Origin: Lacipirellulaceae bacterium
GTDB lineage: Bacteria > Planctomycetota > Planctomycetia > Pirellulales > Lacipirellulaceae
DNA: 64,000 bases
Assembly: GCA_040218535.1 (NCBI GenBank)
Contig: JAVJRG010000012.1
Span: 1,550,001-1,614,000 of the forward strand
Direction of reading: 5' to 3'
Part shown: positions 41,548 through 50,194 of the stretch, one piece after another
Numbering within the stretch: position 1 is the first letter of the stretch
Layout of the letters: the number at the start of each line of letters is the position of its first letter
Program-made: the position numbers and the translations under genes
Notes under the pieces: generated by a model
What the model was told of the DNA's origin: nothing
The model's input: only the letters and a program-made list of their open reading frames with translations
Database searches by the model: none

Positions 41548-42768
41548 ATGAAGACTCGGCTCCGACCTCTATCGCACGATTCGTCTCCGCAGCCGATCGA
41601 TGCTGCGCGCTCAGCCGAAGAGTCTTTGCTTGCCTTGGAAGCCGGTTTGAGAGAAGTGACGTCCCCAAATGTGGAGCAAGCCTCAGAGGCGAAGCAGGTT
41701 AACATTGCCCATGTGCCCTCAAAGCGTCCCGTTGCGCGAATTGTCATTGCGTCAATTTTGGCGATGGGCTTGCTCGCTGCCGGATACGTGGTTTGGTCGT
41801 GCTTCTTTCGGTTCAGCGCTCACGGAGTCGTGGTGGCTCACTCTGCTGAACTGACTGCACCATGGGCGGGTTGGATCACAGAAGTTCACATCAGATCAGG
41901 CCAGTCTGTGCAGCAGGGCGATCTCCTAGCTACCGTCGTGAACCCCGATCTTGATGCATCTGCAGAAGCGCTGGAAGACCAGCTTCGCATGGCTCAGGCA
42001 GAATTGAATGGGGAAGAAGCTCGTTTGAGGGCAAGCTTTCTCGCTCGACAAGACCAATATCTGCAACTGAGATCACAGTATCTTGAGCTGCAAGGAAGGC
42101 TGGGAACGGAGACGGCAAAGAGCGAAGAATTTCTTGCAAACCGAAGTCGATTAGAGCCGCTTCTTGATTCTTCGATCGTAAGCGAACAACGAATCGAATC
42201 CTTGCGCTCTCGCCACGAGGGGAGTCGCTCACGCGCCGCTGCTTTGCAGAGCATGATCTCCACGCTGGAGAAACGCCTGGAACAGGCTCCGTCACAGGAA
42301 TACGACGCTGCTTTGCTCGGCCCCATAGAAGCTAAGGTCGATCAACTCACAGCGCAACTAGAACGGCTTAGACTGAAACGCGAGCGGGGAGCGATCCGCG
42401 CTCCTTTTGCAGGAAAGGTAGTGAGAGTCCACGGACATGTAGGCGAGCCTTGTAGCTTCGAGCGACCGATCATCCAGTTACTTGACACCGGCTCTTTTGA
42501 GATCCAAGTCAATGTCGAGGCGGATCGCTTAGTGCAATTTGCCGTCGGAGAGCAAATTGAAGCTTTGGTAGGCAGAGCGCAGTCCGCTGTCACTTGTGAT
42601 ATTGAGGCTGTCGGCCCAAAGTACGAAGAGATCGCGCCGCTCGGGACTAATAGTACTGCGAGGCAAAAACTTATTCCTGTCTACCTAAAACTTCCTCAAG
42701 ATTTGCCAGAGGGTTTGATCTTGCGTGACGGCGAGATCGTTCACATCCCGACCGTGTGGGGGATTTGA
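41548..42768 (+). CDS. HlyD-type periplasmic adaptor (membrane fusion) protein
   Basis: 406 residues. One membrane segment (about 62-86) anchors a periplasmic adaptor. A split lipoyl/biotinyl-like domain follows (SAELTAPWAGWITEVHIRSGQSVQQGDLLA...), with a long coiled-coil hairpin (about 135-270) and the second lipoyl half (RGAIRAPFAGKVVRVHGHVGEPC). No transporter is adjacent. The stop is one base before the next gene. Beside a PilZ protein and a GT2 synthase it recalls the HlyD-like half of Alg44 in alginate synthesis. Confidence 0.85.
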   Translation: MKTRLRPLSHDSSPQPIDAARSAEESLLALEAGLREVTSPNVEQASEAKQVNIAHVPSKRPVARIVIASILAMGLLAAGYVVWSCFFRFSAHGVVVAHSAELTAPWAGWITEVHIRSGQSVQQGDLLATVVNPDLDASAEALEDQLRMAQAELNGEEARLRASFLARQDQYLQLRSQYLELQGRLGTETAKSEEFLANRSRLEPLLDSSIVSEQRIESLRSRHEGSRSRAAALQSMISTLEKRLEQAPSQEYDAALLGPIEAKVDQLTAQLERLRLKRERGAIRAPFAGKVVRVHGHVGEPCSFERPIIQLLDTGSFEIQVNVEADRLVQFAVGEQIEALVGRAQSAVTCDIEAVGPKYEEIAPLGTNSTARQKLIPVYLKLPQDLPEGLILRDGEIVHIPTVWGI

Positions 42769-42769
42769 G

Positions 42770-44044
42770 ATGAATCTAGAATCAAACCTGCTAGAGGGAC
42801 GCGTCGAGAACTCAGGAAGTGTCGCCACCAATAGTGGAAGTCTGAAGCCTTGGCATTTACTGCTCGTTGAAGGCGACGTTGTCGATGCAATGAAGACGAA
42901 ACTTGCCCTGCACGAGCGTTTGCCCGTTGACTCGACACTTCACCACGTCACAGCATTTAGTTCTGCCCTGAGCCATCTAGAAGGCCACGCTGCAGATGCG
43001 ATTCTCGTAGGATATTCCTTTGTAGAATCGCAAACCGATGCCCCCTTGCAGGAACTTATTCAGAATCCCAGTGGCGTTCCCGTTGTGATCCTCTCAGGCG
43101 AGAGTCACACGGATGCGGTGATGCGAGCGGGACGTCTCGGAGCGAGGGACTTTCTCTCGAAAGATCGAGTTACTGGCGAAGCAATTGTTGGGGCACTTCG
43201 GCCGATTGTTCTTGGTAGTGAAGGTAAAGCGGAAGGCAACCCTGATGAAAGACGCATGGCGGCACGTCATGATTCAGTGGCTGCCGCGGTCGTGCTACCG
43301 ATCGATGCTGCCGGCAAGCCAGGCAGCGAGATTCCTGCAAGCGTTGTGAACATCAGCCGGCTAGGTATTGGCGTCCTCGTTGAGCGCGACCCGCAAGACA
43401 TTCCTGATCTCTGCGTCATCGGAGTGGAGGACCGTAGCGGCAGCTATCACTACGCTTCTGTTGAGTGGCGTAACCGACGGCTTGCCCTCCCAGCAGTGCA
43501 CTTGGGAGGAAAGTTCCTCACCGGCGAAGACGATCCGCTAGATGCACGTCAACTCACGCCGCAGTTCGATGCGAAACGCTTGCGGTACTCGGCACCCATG
43601 GATGCTGAAGTCATACGTGAGTGGAGGTCTGTCGGCGTTCTTCGTTCGTCCGTTGTCGATCGGGTTAAGAGTTGTTCAAAGTGTTATTCACTTCTTAGTT
43701 ATCGGGATGGTTGTCCCGACTGTGGTTCGTTCGATACGGAGCCTACTCCCCTCATCCACCACTTTGCGTGTGCTCACGTCGCTGCTGCAGAAGAGTTTGG
43801 TCTTGGCCAGATTGCTTGCCCAAAGTGCCGTTCCGGCAACCTAGTAGTCGGTGCTGATTACGAGTATCTCGCCGGACCGCGACGGTGCCGCGAGTGTTCG
43901 TGGAGCGACTCGGAACTGGTACTCATTGCCGAATGCATGGGCTGTGGCAAGCGCAGTAATTCCCGCGAAACAGTAGAGAAGGACGTTGTGGCCTACTATG
44001 TTAATCGACTGGATCCACTGGATTTCATCCCGGACACTCACTGA
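42770..44044 (+). CDS. Degenerate receiver-PilZ protein with TackOD1-like zinc-ribbon domain
   Basis: 424 residues. A receiver-like domain occupies about 27-150, but the strand-3 phospho-acceptor position reads DAILVGYSF, with Gly in place of Asp; the late Lys (FLSKD) remains. A PilZ-like domain follows with RMAAR and NISRLG, matching the c-di-GMP motifs RxxxR and (D/N)xSxxG. The C-terminal 130 residues hold several Cys pairs (CSKC, CPDC, CPKC, CREC, CMGC), which fit the TackOD1 output domain. It probably senses c-di-GMP and controls the adjacent synthase. The end overlaps the GT2 gene. Confidence 0.75.
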   Translation: MNLESNLLEGRVENSGSVATNSGSLKPWHLLLVEGDVVDAMKTKLALHERLPVDSTLHHVTAFSSALSHLEGHAADAILVGYSFVESQTDAPLQELIQNPSGVPVVILSGESHTDAVMRAGRLGARDFLSKDRVTGEAIVGALRPIVLGSEGKAEGNPDERRMAARHDSVAAAVVLPIDAAGKPGSEIPASVVNISRLGIGVLVERDPQDIPDLCVIGVEDRSGSYHYASVEWRNRRLALPAVHLGGKFLTGEDDPLDARQLTPQFDAKRLRYSAPMDAEVIREWRSVGVLRSSVVDRVKSCSKCYSLLSYRDGCPDCGSFDTEPTPLIHHFACAHVAAAEEFGLGQIACPKCRSGNLVVGADYEYLAGPRRCRECSWSDSELVLIAECMGCGKRSNSRETVEKDVVAYYVNRLDPLDFIPDTH

Positions 44045-45278
44045 GTTACTGTTCGTCACGTGGCCTCTGCTGTGCATCGATGGACTGCGCTATGGCCTTT
44101 CGACCGTGCTGATGTGTCTCATTGACGCGGTGCGCGACGGCTTGCGCTGGTTGAGCGGAGCTGCGGAGCCGGTGTGCGATTTTCGGCCAGAGATCTGTGT
44201 GGTGCTCGCTGGACTAAACGAAGCCGACACGATCGGAGAAACTCTTGCCTCGGTATGGGGTAGCTATTCTCCCATGGAGATTATTGTCGTCGACGATGGT
44301 TCGACTGACGGCATGGCTGATGTAGCACAAAAGTTTGCTGAGAGTCACAGAGGGGTTCTTGTTATTCGCAAGCAGACCAGGGGGGGGAAGTCCTCGGCAC
44401 TGAACTGTGCCCTGCCCTTCGCGAAAGCTCCAATCATCGTTTGCGTCGATACGGACTCGCACCTCGAGCCGGGGGCTATCGCACGTATTGTTCAGCCTTT
44501 CCGCGACTCTCAAGTTGGGGCCGTCTCGGGTGCGGTCGTGGCACGCAACGCGAATACTAGCTTGCTCACGCGATTACAGTCCGCGGAATATCTTCGCTCG
44601 GTTTTTATTGGTCGGCTACTCAGTTCACGATTGGGAATGCTGAGCATTGTGTCTGGTGCCTTCGGAGCCTATCGTCGGACAGCTTTGGAGCGCACCGGGG
44701 GCTGGGATGTCGGTCCGGGTGAAGACGGTGACTTGGTGCTTAGACTTCGTAAGAGTGGGTGGAAGGTAAAGCATGCACCCTACGCACAATGTTTGACAAA
44801 CCTCCCGACCGCTTGGCGAACCCTATTCAAGCAGCGTCGCCGTTGGGAATGGGCAGCCGTGACATTCGAGTGCAGAAAACACATTGATTTGGCCAACATT
44901 AGAAGCCCGGGGTTTCGTCCGTCCAATTTGGCCATCTTGGCGGAGACTTGGTTCTTTCGCATCTTTCTCACCTATACAGCGGCAGCGACGACCCTGGTCA
45001 TGATGGTAGTTAACCCACAGATGCTGTGTTACGTGTTGCTCACGAACTACGTGGTGTACGTTATCTTGGAAATCGCCCAATGGTTGGTCGTGATGTACTA
45101 CTCACCGAAGCCCGAACGCGACTTCTGGTCCGTGCTCTGCGCGCCGCTACAGCCTGTCTATTTCTTGTTTCTCAAAGCGGCTTCCCTCGTCGCTTACACA
45201 GAAGAATTCCTCTGGCGTCGCTCCTATCGCGACACGTTCGTTCCAACTCATGTGAGTCAGAAGACTTGGCAATGGTGA
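43998..45278 (+). CDS. Processive family 2 glycosyltransferase (polysaccharide synthase)
   Basis: About 426 residues from the ATG at 43998; a TTG at 43986 is possible. It overlaps the PilZ gene by 47 nt. An N-terminal membrane segment precedes the GT-A domain with VVDDGSTDG, a D-x-D (CVDTDS), GEDGDLVLRLRKSGW and the processive QRRRWEW motif. At least three C-terminal membrane helices follow. The motifs match BcsA/Alg8/IcaA-like synthases that polymerise and export a beta-linked glycan. The sugar cannot be predicted. Confidence 0.88.
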   Translation: MLIDWIHWISSRTLTELLFVTWPLLCIDGLRYGLSTVLMCLIDAVRDGLRWLSGAAEPVCDFRPEICVVLAGLNEADTIGETLASVWGSYSPMEIIVVDDGSTDGMADVAQKFAESHRGVLVIRKQTRGGKSSALNCALPFAKAPIIVCVDTDSHLEPGAIARIVQPFRDSQVGAVSGAVVARNANTSLLTRLQSAEYLRSVFIGRLLSSRLGMLSIVSGAFGAYRRTALERTGGWDVGPGEDGDLVLRLRKSGWKVKHAPYAQCLTNLPTAWRTLFKQRRRWEWAAVTFECRKHIDLANIRSPGFRPSNLAILAETWFFRIFLTYTAAATTLVMMVVNPQMLCYVLLTNYVVYVILEIAQWLVVMYYSPKPERDFWSVLCAPLQPVYFLFLKAASLVAYTEEFLWRRSYRDTFVPTHVSQKTWQW

Positions 45279-45600
45279 GTGACGCGCCTTTTTGATCCCT
45301 CGATGGATTGTCGCAAGCCAACCCTTAAGATCGTTATCTGTGGTTACACTAGTCGTGGCAAGTCACTCGACCGGAATCTTGAGCAGATCGTTGGTGGATC
45401 ATCGATGATATTCCTGCTTGGGCGAGCTGAGCTTTGAGTTTCCCATACTCGGTCTGCAGTCAAAGGTACTGAATACGAAGGGTATCTGCGTTTTTCTTGG
45501 GAAGTGCACTCCCTTGGTTGGCGGCGTGCCATTCTGTATCGTAGGGTTCCCTATAGCGTGTCTCTCACGCAGATAACTAGCCCGAAGCAGCCTTGTCACT
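45279..45600. other. Spacer between the GT2 and GT4 genes
   Basis: 322 bp without a supported gene. A 44-codon open frame from 45304 contains GYTSRGKS, which fits a Walker A pattern by chance or as a fragment, but it has no further match to a GTPase. No hairpin terminator is evident. The GT4 promoter may lie here. Confidence 0.4.
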
Positions 45601-46824
45601 ATGCGGATTACTCTTCTCAATCAGTACTATACTCCCGATCTCGCTCCGACGGCTCACCTGTCAGCTTCTTTGGCAGAGCATCGCGCTGCTTTGGGCGACG
45701 AAGTCCGTGTTCTGACTAGTCGTGGCGGGTATGTCGATGCGTCGGATGTGGCGGCTTCAGAGTCTTCGGGCAATCTGAAAGTCTCCAGGCTTTGGACTCC
45801 TCGCTTTGGAAAAAAGTATGCCTTGCTGCGGATCATGGATTACGCGGCGTTCTACCTCCAGACGCTGCTGCGAATGATCTTCATGAAGCGGCAGGATGTG
45901 ATCATTACGCTCACGACGCCCCCGTTGATTGGGCTGACGGCGGTCGCTCATCGAATCCTCCATCCGAGCACGAAGATCATTCTTTGGAACATGGACTGTT
46001 ATCCCGATGTGCTTGAGCAAGTCGACATGGTGAAATCGGGCGGCATCGCAAGTCGCTTGTTGCGTTTCCTCGTGCGGCTTCAGTTTCGTTGGGTTGATCA
46101 TTTGGTTACCCTCGACGAAGCAATGAGCGATCTGCTGCTTCGGCAATACGAACCTTCAAAGCGTAAGCTACCGACGACCGTTATTCCCAATTGGGAACGC
46201 AGCAGCCTGTTTCCCAAGGACGAACAGTATTCCCCTTGGACGCCGAATGACTCGGAAGCGTTTCGCGATAAATTCGTCGTTCTCTATTTGGGTAATACCG
46301 GGTATGGGCATGAGTTTGAAACCGTAGTGCAAGCGGCGGAACAATTACGTGGGGATGCTCTCGTCTTCCTGTTTGTTGGTGGAGGCAAGCGGTGGCAGAT
46401 GCTGGAGGAAGCCAAACGAGAGAAGAACCTCGACAATTTCATTCTGCATGGTTACGTTCCTAAAGAGGAAACTCCTCAGGTGATGAATTCGTCGGATTGT
46501 GCGTTGATTACGCTCTCCGATTCCAGTTTGGGGATTATGAGTCCCAGCAAGATGCACTCAAATCTAGCCTGCGGACTTCCCATTCTTTATTTGGGGCCGC
46601 AAGGTAGCAATGTGGATGAAGCCATTGAAACCTTTGATTGCGGCGAAAGCGTGCGGCATGGCGAGGTCGATCAAGTGGTTGCTTTTTTGCGTCGTTGCGT
46701 TTCTGATGACGAGTATCGGATGCAGCTCAAGTCTAATGCTCGAAAAGCTTTCGATAGTCGATACTGCGATGACAAGACCCTGCCAATGTTCGATGCGATC
46801 ATTGAAGAATTGGTCCAGCAGTAG
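45601..46824 (+). CDS. Family 4 glycosyltransferase (WcaI-like)
   Basis: 407 residues of GT-B fold. The N-terminal Rossmann half begins MRITLLNQYYTPDLAPTAHL, as in WcaI-like colanic-acid transferases. The C-terminal half contains VVLYLGNTGYGHEFETVVQAA and the nucleotide-sugar site with SPSKMHSNLACGLPILYLG, including the E/S-P-S-K-x-x pattern. It is probably a cytoplasmic enzyme adding a sugar to a lipid-linked exopolysaccharide unit. It may belong to the same surface-polymer pathway as the GT2 upstream. Confidence 0.88.
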   Translation: MRITLLNQYYTPDLAPTAHLSASLAEHRAALGDEVRVLTSRGGYVDASDVAASESSGNLKVSRLWTPRFGKKYALLRIMDYAAFYLQTLLRMIFMKRQDVIITLTTPPLIGLTAVAHRILHPSTKIILWNMDCYPDVLEQVDMVKSGGIASRLLRFLVRLQFRWVDHLVTLDEAMSDLLLRQYEPSKRKLPTTVIPNWERSSLFPKDEQYSPWTPNDSEAFRDKFVVLYLGNTGYGHEFETVVQAAEQLRGDALVFLFVGGGKRWQMLEEAKREKNLDNFILHGYVPKEETPQVMNSSDCALITLSDSSLGIMSPSKMHSNLACGLPILYLGPQGSNVDEAIETFDCGESVRHGEVDQVVAFLRRCVSDDEYRMQLKSNARKAFDSRYCDDKTLPMFDAIIEELVQQ

Positions 46825-46861
46825 TCCGTTGCGTTAAGTTTTCTCCCCGAGGTCGATTTTC

Positions 46862-47506
46862 ATGTGCGCTAAAAGATTTTCACTTGCGTCACTCTTGGTT
46901 CTGTTCTGTTGCGATTCGATCAGTTACGCCGCTGAGGCAACGGCGACGAAGGAAGCTAAGACCAAGAAGCCTGTTGTGCTCAAGGTGGGTGACGCGGCTC
47001 CGAAGTTTGCAGGCGTGACAGATCGGGGGAAGAAGTGGAAGTCTGAGGACCATGTTGGTAAGAAAATCTTAGTCGTCTATTTCTATCCGGCTGATATGAC
47101 GGGCGGATGTACGAAACAGGCTTGTAGTTATCGCGATCTCATCAAAACGATGGTGCAGGAGGGAAGTCAGGATGAGCTTCCTATCGAAGTCATCGGAGTC
47201 AGTGGTGATTCGGTCGAGAATCACAAGCACTTTCGCGAGGAATACAAGCTGAATTTCACGTTACTGGCCGATCCCAAGGGCGAGATCGCCAAGGCTTTCG
47301 GGGTAAGAATGGGTAAGGGAGGAACCGTCAACTGGCAACTCGACGGCATGCCCATCGAGCTCGTCCGCGGCGTTACTACGGGCCGTTGGACGTTTGTTAT
47401 CGGGCCAGATAAAAGAATCGCTTACAAAAACGAGAAAGTGAAACCGGCAAAGGACGCTGCCCAAGTGATGAAGGTTGTCGCAGGGTTGAAATCGAAGAAG
47501 TCGTGA
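46862..47506 (+). CDS. Secreted peroxiredoxin (BCP/AhpC-TSA type)
   Basis: 214 residues. A signal peptide (1-23, cleavage after SYAAEA region) directs it out of the cytoplasm. The thioredoxin fold carries VVYFYPADMTGGCTKQACSYRD with peroxidatic C83 and a second Cys C88, the CxxxxC of atypical 2-Cys BCP proteins. The FVIGPDKRIAYKNEKVKPA strand follows near the end. It reduces peroxides. It starts 37 bp after the GT4 gene and converges with the isomerase gene across a hairpin. Confidence 0.9.
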   Translation: MCAKRFSLASLLVLFCCDSISYAAEATATKEAKTKKPVVLKVGDAAPKFAGVTDRGKKWKSEDHVGKKILVVYFYPADMTGGCTKQACSYRDLIKTMVQEGSQDELPIEVIGVSGDSVENHKHFREEYKLNFTLLADPKGEIAKAFGVRMGKGGTVNWQLDGMPIELVRGVTTGRWTFVIGPDKRIAYKNEKVKPAKDAAQVMKVVAGLKSKKS

Positions 47507-47523
47507 AAAGTAAAAGTATTGAA

Positions 47524-47609
47524 CCACAGAGAGCACGGAGGACACGGAGTTTTGAGCTAGGTTGATCGTGTCTCAGCACCTCCCTCCGTGAACTCCGTGC
47601 TCTCTGTGG
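47524..47609. terminator. Long inverted repeat between convergent genes
   Basis: Arms 47524-47549 and 47584-47609 are 26-nt reverse complements with two mismatches (CCACAGAGAGCACGGAG unit). The arms are built of the CACGGAG/CTCCGTG units seen in many bacterial intergenic repeats. On the plus strand it is followed by TAAAAA, on the minus strand by TTC. It probably ends transcription from both sides. Confidence 0.65.
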
Positions 47610-47615
47610 TAAAAA

Positions 47616-48563
47616 CTAGAAGTCATCCGCTTTGACATACGCCTCTACCAGAGCCTTTTCCCCCTCGGCACCCGGTTTTGAATTACCGTGTTCCATGCCC
47701 ATCACGCCTTCAAAACCTTTCTTGTGAATGTGGCGGAAGACGTTGCGGTAGTTGATTTCGCCGGTGCCAGGTTCTTTCCGGCCCGGGTTGTCGCCGCATT
47801 GGAAGTAGCCGATCTCGCTCCAGGCCATGTCAATGTTGGGGATGAGGTTCCCTTCTTGAATCTGCTGGTGGTAAATGTCGAAGAGGATCTTGCATGAAGG
47901 GCTGTCGACCGCACGGCAGATTTCGTAGGCCTGGGGAATCTTGTTCAGGAACAAGCCCGGATGATTCGCCCACCAGTTTAAGGGCTCGAGGACCATCACC
48001 AGATTGTGCGGCTCGAGGATCTCGCAGCATTGCCTGAGGAGGTCAACGCAGTGGGCCGTTTGGTAGCCCGGCTCAAGGCGGATGTTCACCTTGTCCGTGA
48101 CGACGGTCATCCACTTGGCGTTCACCCGCTTGGCGACTTCGATGCTGTCGCGAATGTCTTTCAGGACTTTCTCCCGCTCACCCTTGTTCGTGCCCGTGAA
48201 CGAAACGGCGTTGAAGTCGCCATGGGCGACGAACACGCCCATCGTCATACCGTTGTCCTGCATGATCTTGGCGGCCTGCTCTTGCACCTCGACCGATCGC
48301 TTCTTCATGCCGTTGTCTTCCCAGGCGGTGAAACCCAAGTCGGCTGCGTAACGAAGCTGGGCGAGGTAATCGTCGCCCGCTGAGTGCTTGAATTGCCCCG
48401 GATGGGGAGCGTACTTTAGATTGAAATTGTTCTTCATGGTGGCTTCAGAACCTGCAGCTTTCGCTGAGGGCTGCTGGGCTTGCAATTGAGAAGTCGTTAG
48501 AGAGGCCAAACCAACACTCGCGGCGGCCAGGCCTGTCGATTTTAAGAGTTCGCGTCGATGCAT
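47616..48563 (-). CDS. Tat-exported TIM-barrel isomerase-like protein (hydroxypyruvate isomerase family)
   Basis: 315 residues. The twin-arginine signal MHRRELLKSTGLAAASVGLA starts the protein. The AP-endonuclease-2-like (xylose isomerase-like) barrel shows FNLKYAPHPGQFKHSAG, VMVLEPLNWWANHPGL, ILFDIYHQQIQEGNL, and VMGMEHGNSKPG near the end, with metal-binding Glu/Asp/His at strand ends. The pattern is that of the hydroxypyruvate-isomerase-like proteins abundant in planctomycetes. The physiological sugar is unknown. Confidence 0.85.
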   Translation of the reverse strand: MHRRELLKSTGLAAASVGLASLTTSQLQAQQPSAKAAGSEATMKNNFNLKYAPHPGQFKHSAGDDYLAQLRYAADLGFTAWEDNGMKKRSVEVQEQAAKIMQDNGMTMGVFVAHGDFNAVSFTGTNKGEREKVLKDIRDSIEVAKRVNAKWMTVVTDKVNIRLEPGYQTAHCVDLLRQCCEILEPHNLVMVLEPLNWWANHPGLFLNKIPQAYEICRAVDSPSCKILFDIYHQQIQEGNLIPNIDMAWSEIGYFQCGDNPGRKEPGTGEINYRNVFRHIHKKGFEGVMGMEHGNSKPGAEGEKALVEAYVKADDF

Positions 48564-48910
48564 GGGAAGAGTTTTCAGTTGTCAGTGTTCAGTTTTCAGT
48601 AAGCGTCTTCAAGCCGGAAGCGTAATTCTCACGGTTCCCTCTCCTGCTTGCGGGAGAGGGCTAGTGTGAGGGTTTTGCACTTTTGCACCAGATCACGATT
48701 CTAACGTGCAAAAGTCTGCCCCGGTGTCTTTGGGGTATCGGGCGGTAAGGATGCAGCAGTCAGGGGTTACGGCATTTTGAGCAAATCGGCCGTCCCGACT
48801 TTTGCTTTGCAGAAGTCGTCCCGGTGTGCAAAAGTCGCAATGTTTCTCGCTCAAACGATTCACCACAGACCATGTGCGGGCCTCAGCTTACCTTAGCGGC
48901 TGGCCTGATT
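48564..48910. other. Spacer with GCAAAAGTC repeats
   Basis: 347 bp without a gene. It contains CGTGCAAAAGTC near 48705, and an inverted pair GACTTTTGC (48797-48805) with GCAAAAGTC (48828-48836). CAGTTTTCAG-type short repeats lie near 48571-48600. The promoter of the isomerase gene should be at the left end. No RNA gene is recognised. Confidence 0.45.
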
Positions 48911-49531
48911 TCAACAAGAATCTCGTGAGAGCAGCGAAGTCCGACGGCGGTTTATCAGCAGGCTTGTAAGGCCTAAGCCGAGAACCAGTAACGCACTCGG
49001 CTCGGGCACGATCGAAAATGCAAAGGGAAACGCTTCAGGACCGGTCGGCCCGGCAACCGTGACAACCCCTTCGAAGACAAATGGCGAAGCACTCGTCCGC
49101 CGTGCGAACTGAAAATTCGTTTGGGGGCCATCATCGGTTGTGTCCATCCATAGTCGGGTCGCACAGGAATCAAACGGACACGTGTCGCGAAAAGTGGTTC
49201 CTGGTGTCGTAATCCACGAGTCAGCAGCCAGAGCCGGAAAGACTTCCAGGAATAGTGGGTTCGGCGGAGCAGTGTCAGATCCAGCTGCGTTATTGTAGAT
49301 GAACTGAGACCCGACAAGTGAGGTAGAACCTGATGCAAGCGAAACGATGTCGGCGTCTGAGGACAAGAAAAAGTCATAGACACGACTCTTCGGTGAAGGT
49401 CCTCCCTCATCGGCGACTTCCTCTGAGGTGACGGGGCGGACCGTTGGGCCAGCGAACGTCACCTCAGCAGCATGCAGGCCGTTGGCTAGGCTTATCGCTA
49501 AGCATGTTGCCATGATGAGGTGTCTGAGCAT
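48911..49531 (-). CDS. PEP-CTERM paralogue 8 (206 aa), last of the array
   Basis: A signal peptide (1-21) is followed by the family pattern: VRPVTSEEVAD, then VYDFFLSSDADIVSL, YNNAAGSDTAPPNPLF, ADSWITTPG, DDGPQTNFQFARRT, GPEAFPF and VPEPSALLVLGLG with a basic tail. This copy diverges: the TATAGGxLGDDN block is replaced by TFRDTCPFDSCATRLW, bringing a CPFDSC pair absent from the other copies. The family is unknown to me. PEP-CTERM proteins are exported and processed by an exosortase, which is not in this window. Confidence 0.8.
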   Translation of the reverse strand: MLRHLIMATCLAISLANGLHAAEVTFAGPTVRPVTSEEVADEGGPSPKSRVYDFFLSSDADIVSLASGSTSLVGSQFIYNNAAGSDTAPPNPLFLEVFPALAADSWITTPGTTFRDTCPFDSCATRLWMDTTDDGPQTNFQFARRTSASPFVFEGVVTVAGPTGPEAFPFAFSIVPEPSALLVLGLGLTSLLINRRRTSLLSRDSC

Positions 49532-49555
49532 CTTTGCTACCTGTGGCCAGGGTCT

Positions 49556-50167
49556 CTACCTAGAAGTGACTCCGTCACGACGACGAACACCCAGCATGCC
49601 GATCACGCCGAACGCTCCCAGAATCAGGCTGGTGGGTTCCGGTCCGAAGTGAAATCCAAAAGGAATCTCTTCAGGCCCATTCGGACCGGCTACGCGGAAA
49701 ACGCCTACGAAAGCTCCGCCCAGCCCGCCGCCGATGGTGAGTCGGGCGAAATGAAAATCGTTCTGCGGCCCGTCATCCGTGACGTCGAACCACGAGACAT
49801 TGTCGTCACCTAATCTTCCACTTGTGATTGCCGTAGAACCGGGAGTTGTGATCCACGAATCGATCTCCAGCAGTTTGAAGACTGGAAAGAATACAGGATT
49901 CGGCGGAGCGATATCTGACCCGAGGGGAGGGGCAACATTGAATATCCCGTAGCTGAGTACACGAGCGTCGTCGATACGCAGGATATCGGCGTCGGACGTG
50001 AGATAAAAATCCCTTACCAGGTAGTGATCTGGCGGCCCATCGGGAGAAGCCACCTCTTCGGGCGTCACACGTCGGACTCGCTCTGAACGATACGTAACCG
50101 TTGCGGCATCAAGGCGCGGCGTGAGTAGGCACACAACGGCAATTAGCATTGGAAAGGGTTTTAGCAT
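49556..50167 (-). CDS. PEP-CTERM paralogue 7 (203 aa)
   Basis: Signal peptide (1-21), then RRVTPEEVASPDGPPDHYLV, DFYLTSDADILRI, PPNPVFFPVF, DSWITTPGS, LGDDNVSWFDVTDDGPQNDFHFARLT, and the tail GPEPTSLILGAFG with RRR. The stretch between DILRI and PPNP departs from the others (RVLSYGIFNVAPPLGSD). It starts 27 bp behind paralogue 6 and is separated by 24 bp from paralogue 8, so the three are co-transcribed. Confidence 0.8.
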   Translation of the reverse strand: MLKPFPMLIAVVCLLTPRLDAATVTYRSERVRRVTPEEVASPDGPPDHYLVRDFYLTSDADILRIDDARVLSYGIFNVAPPLGSDIAPPNPVFFPVFKLLEIDSWITTPGSTAITSGRLGDDNVSWFDVTDDGPQNDFHFARLTIGGGLGGAFVGVFRVAGPNGPEEIPFGFHFGPEPTSLILGAFGVIGMLGVRRRDGVTSR

Positions 50168-50194
50168 CGTCGTCGATCTTTCGAACGGGGGAGG

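Noticed and set aside
45304-45438. 44-codon frame with GYTSRGKS, a Walker A-like match
   Set aside because: No further GTPase motif, and the match is short enough for chance. A decayed gene cannot be shown.
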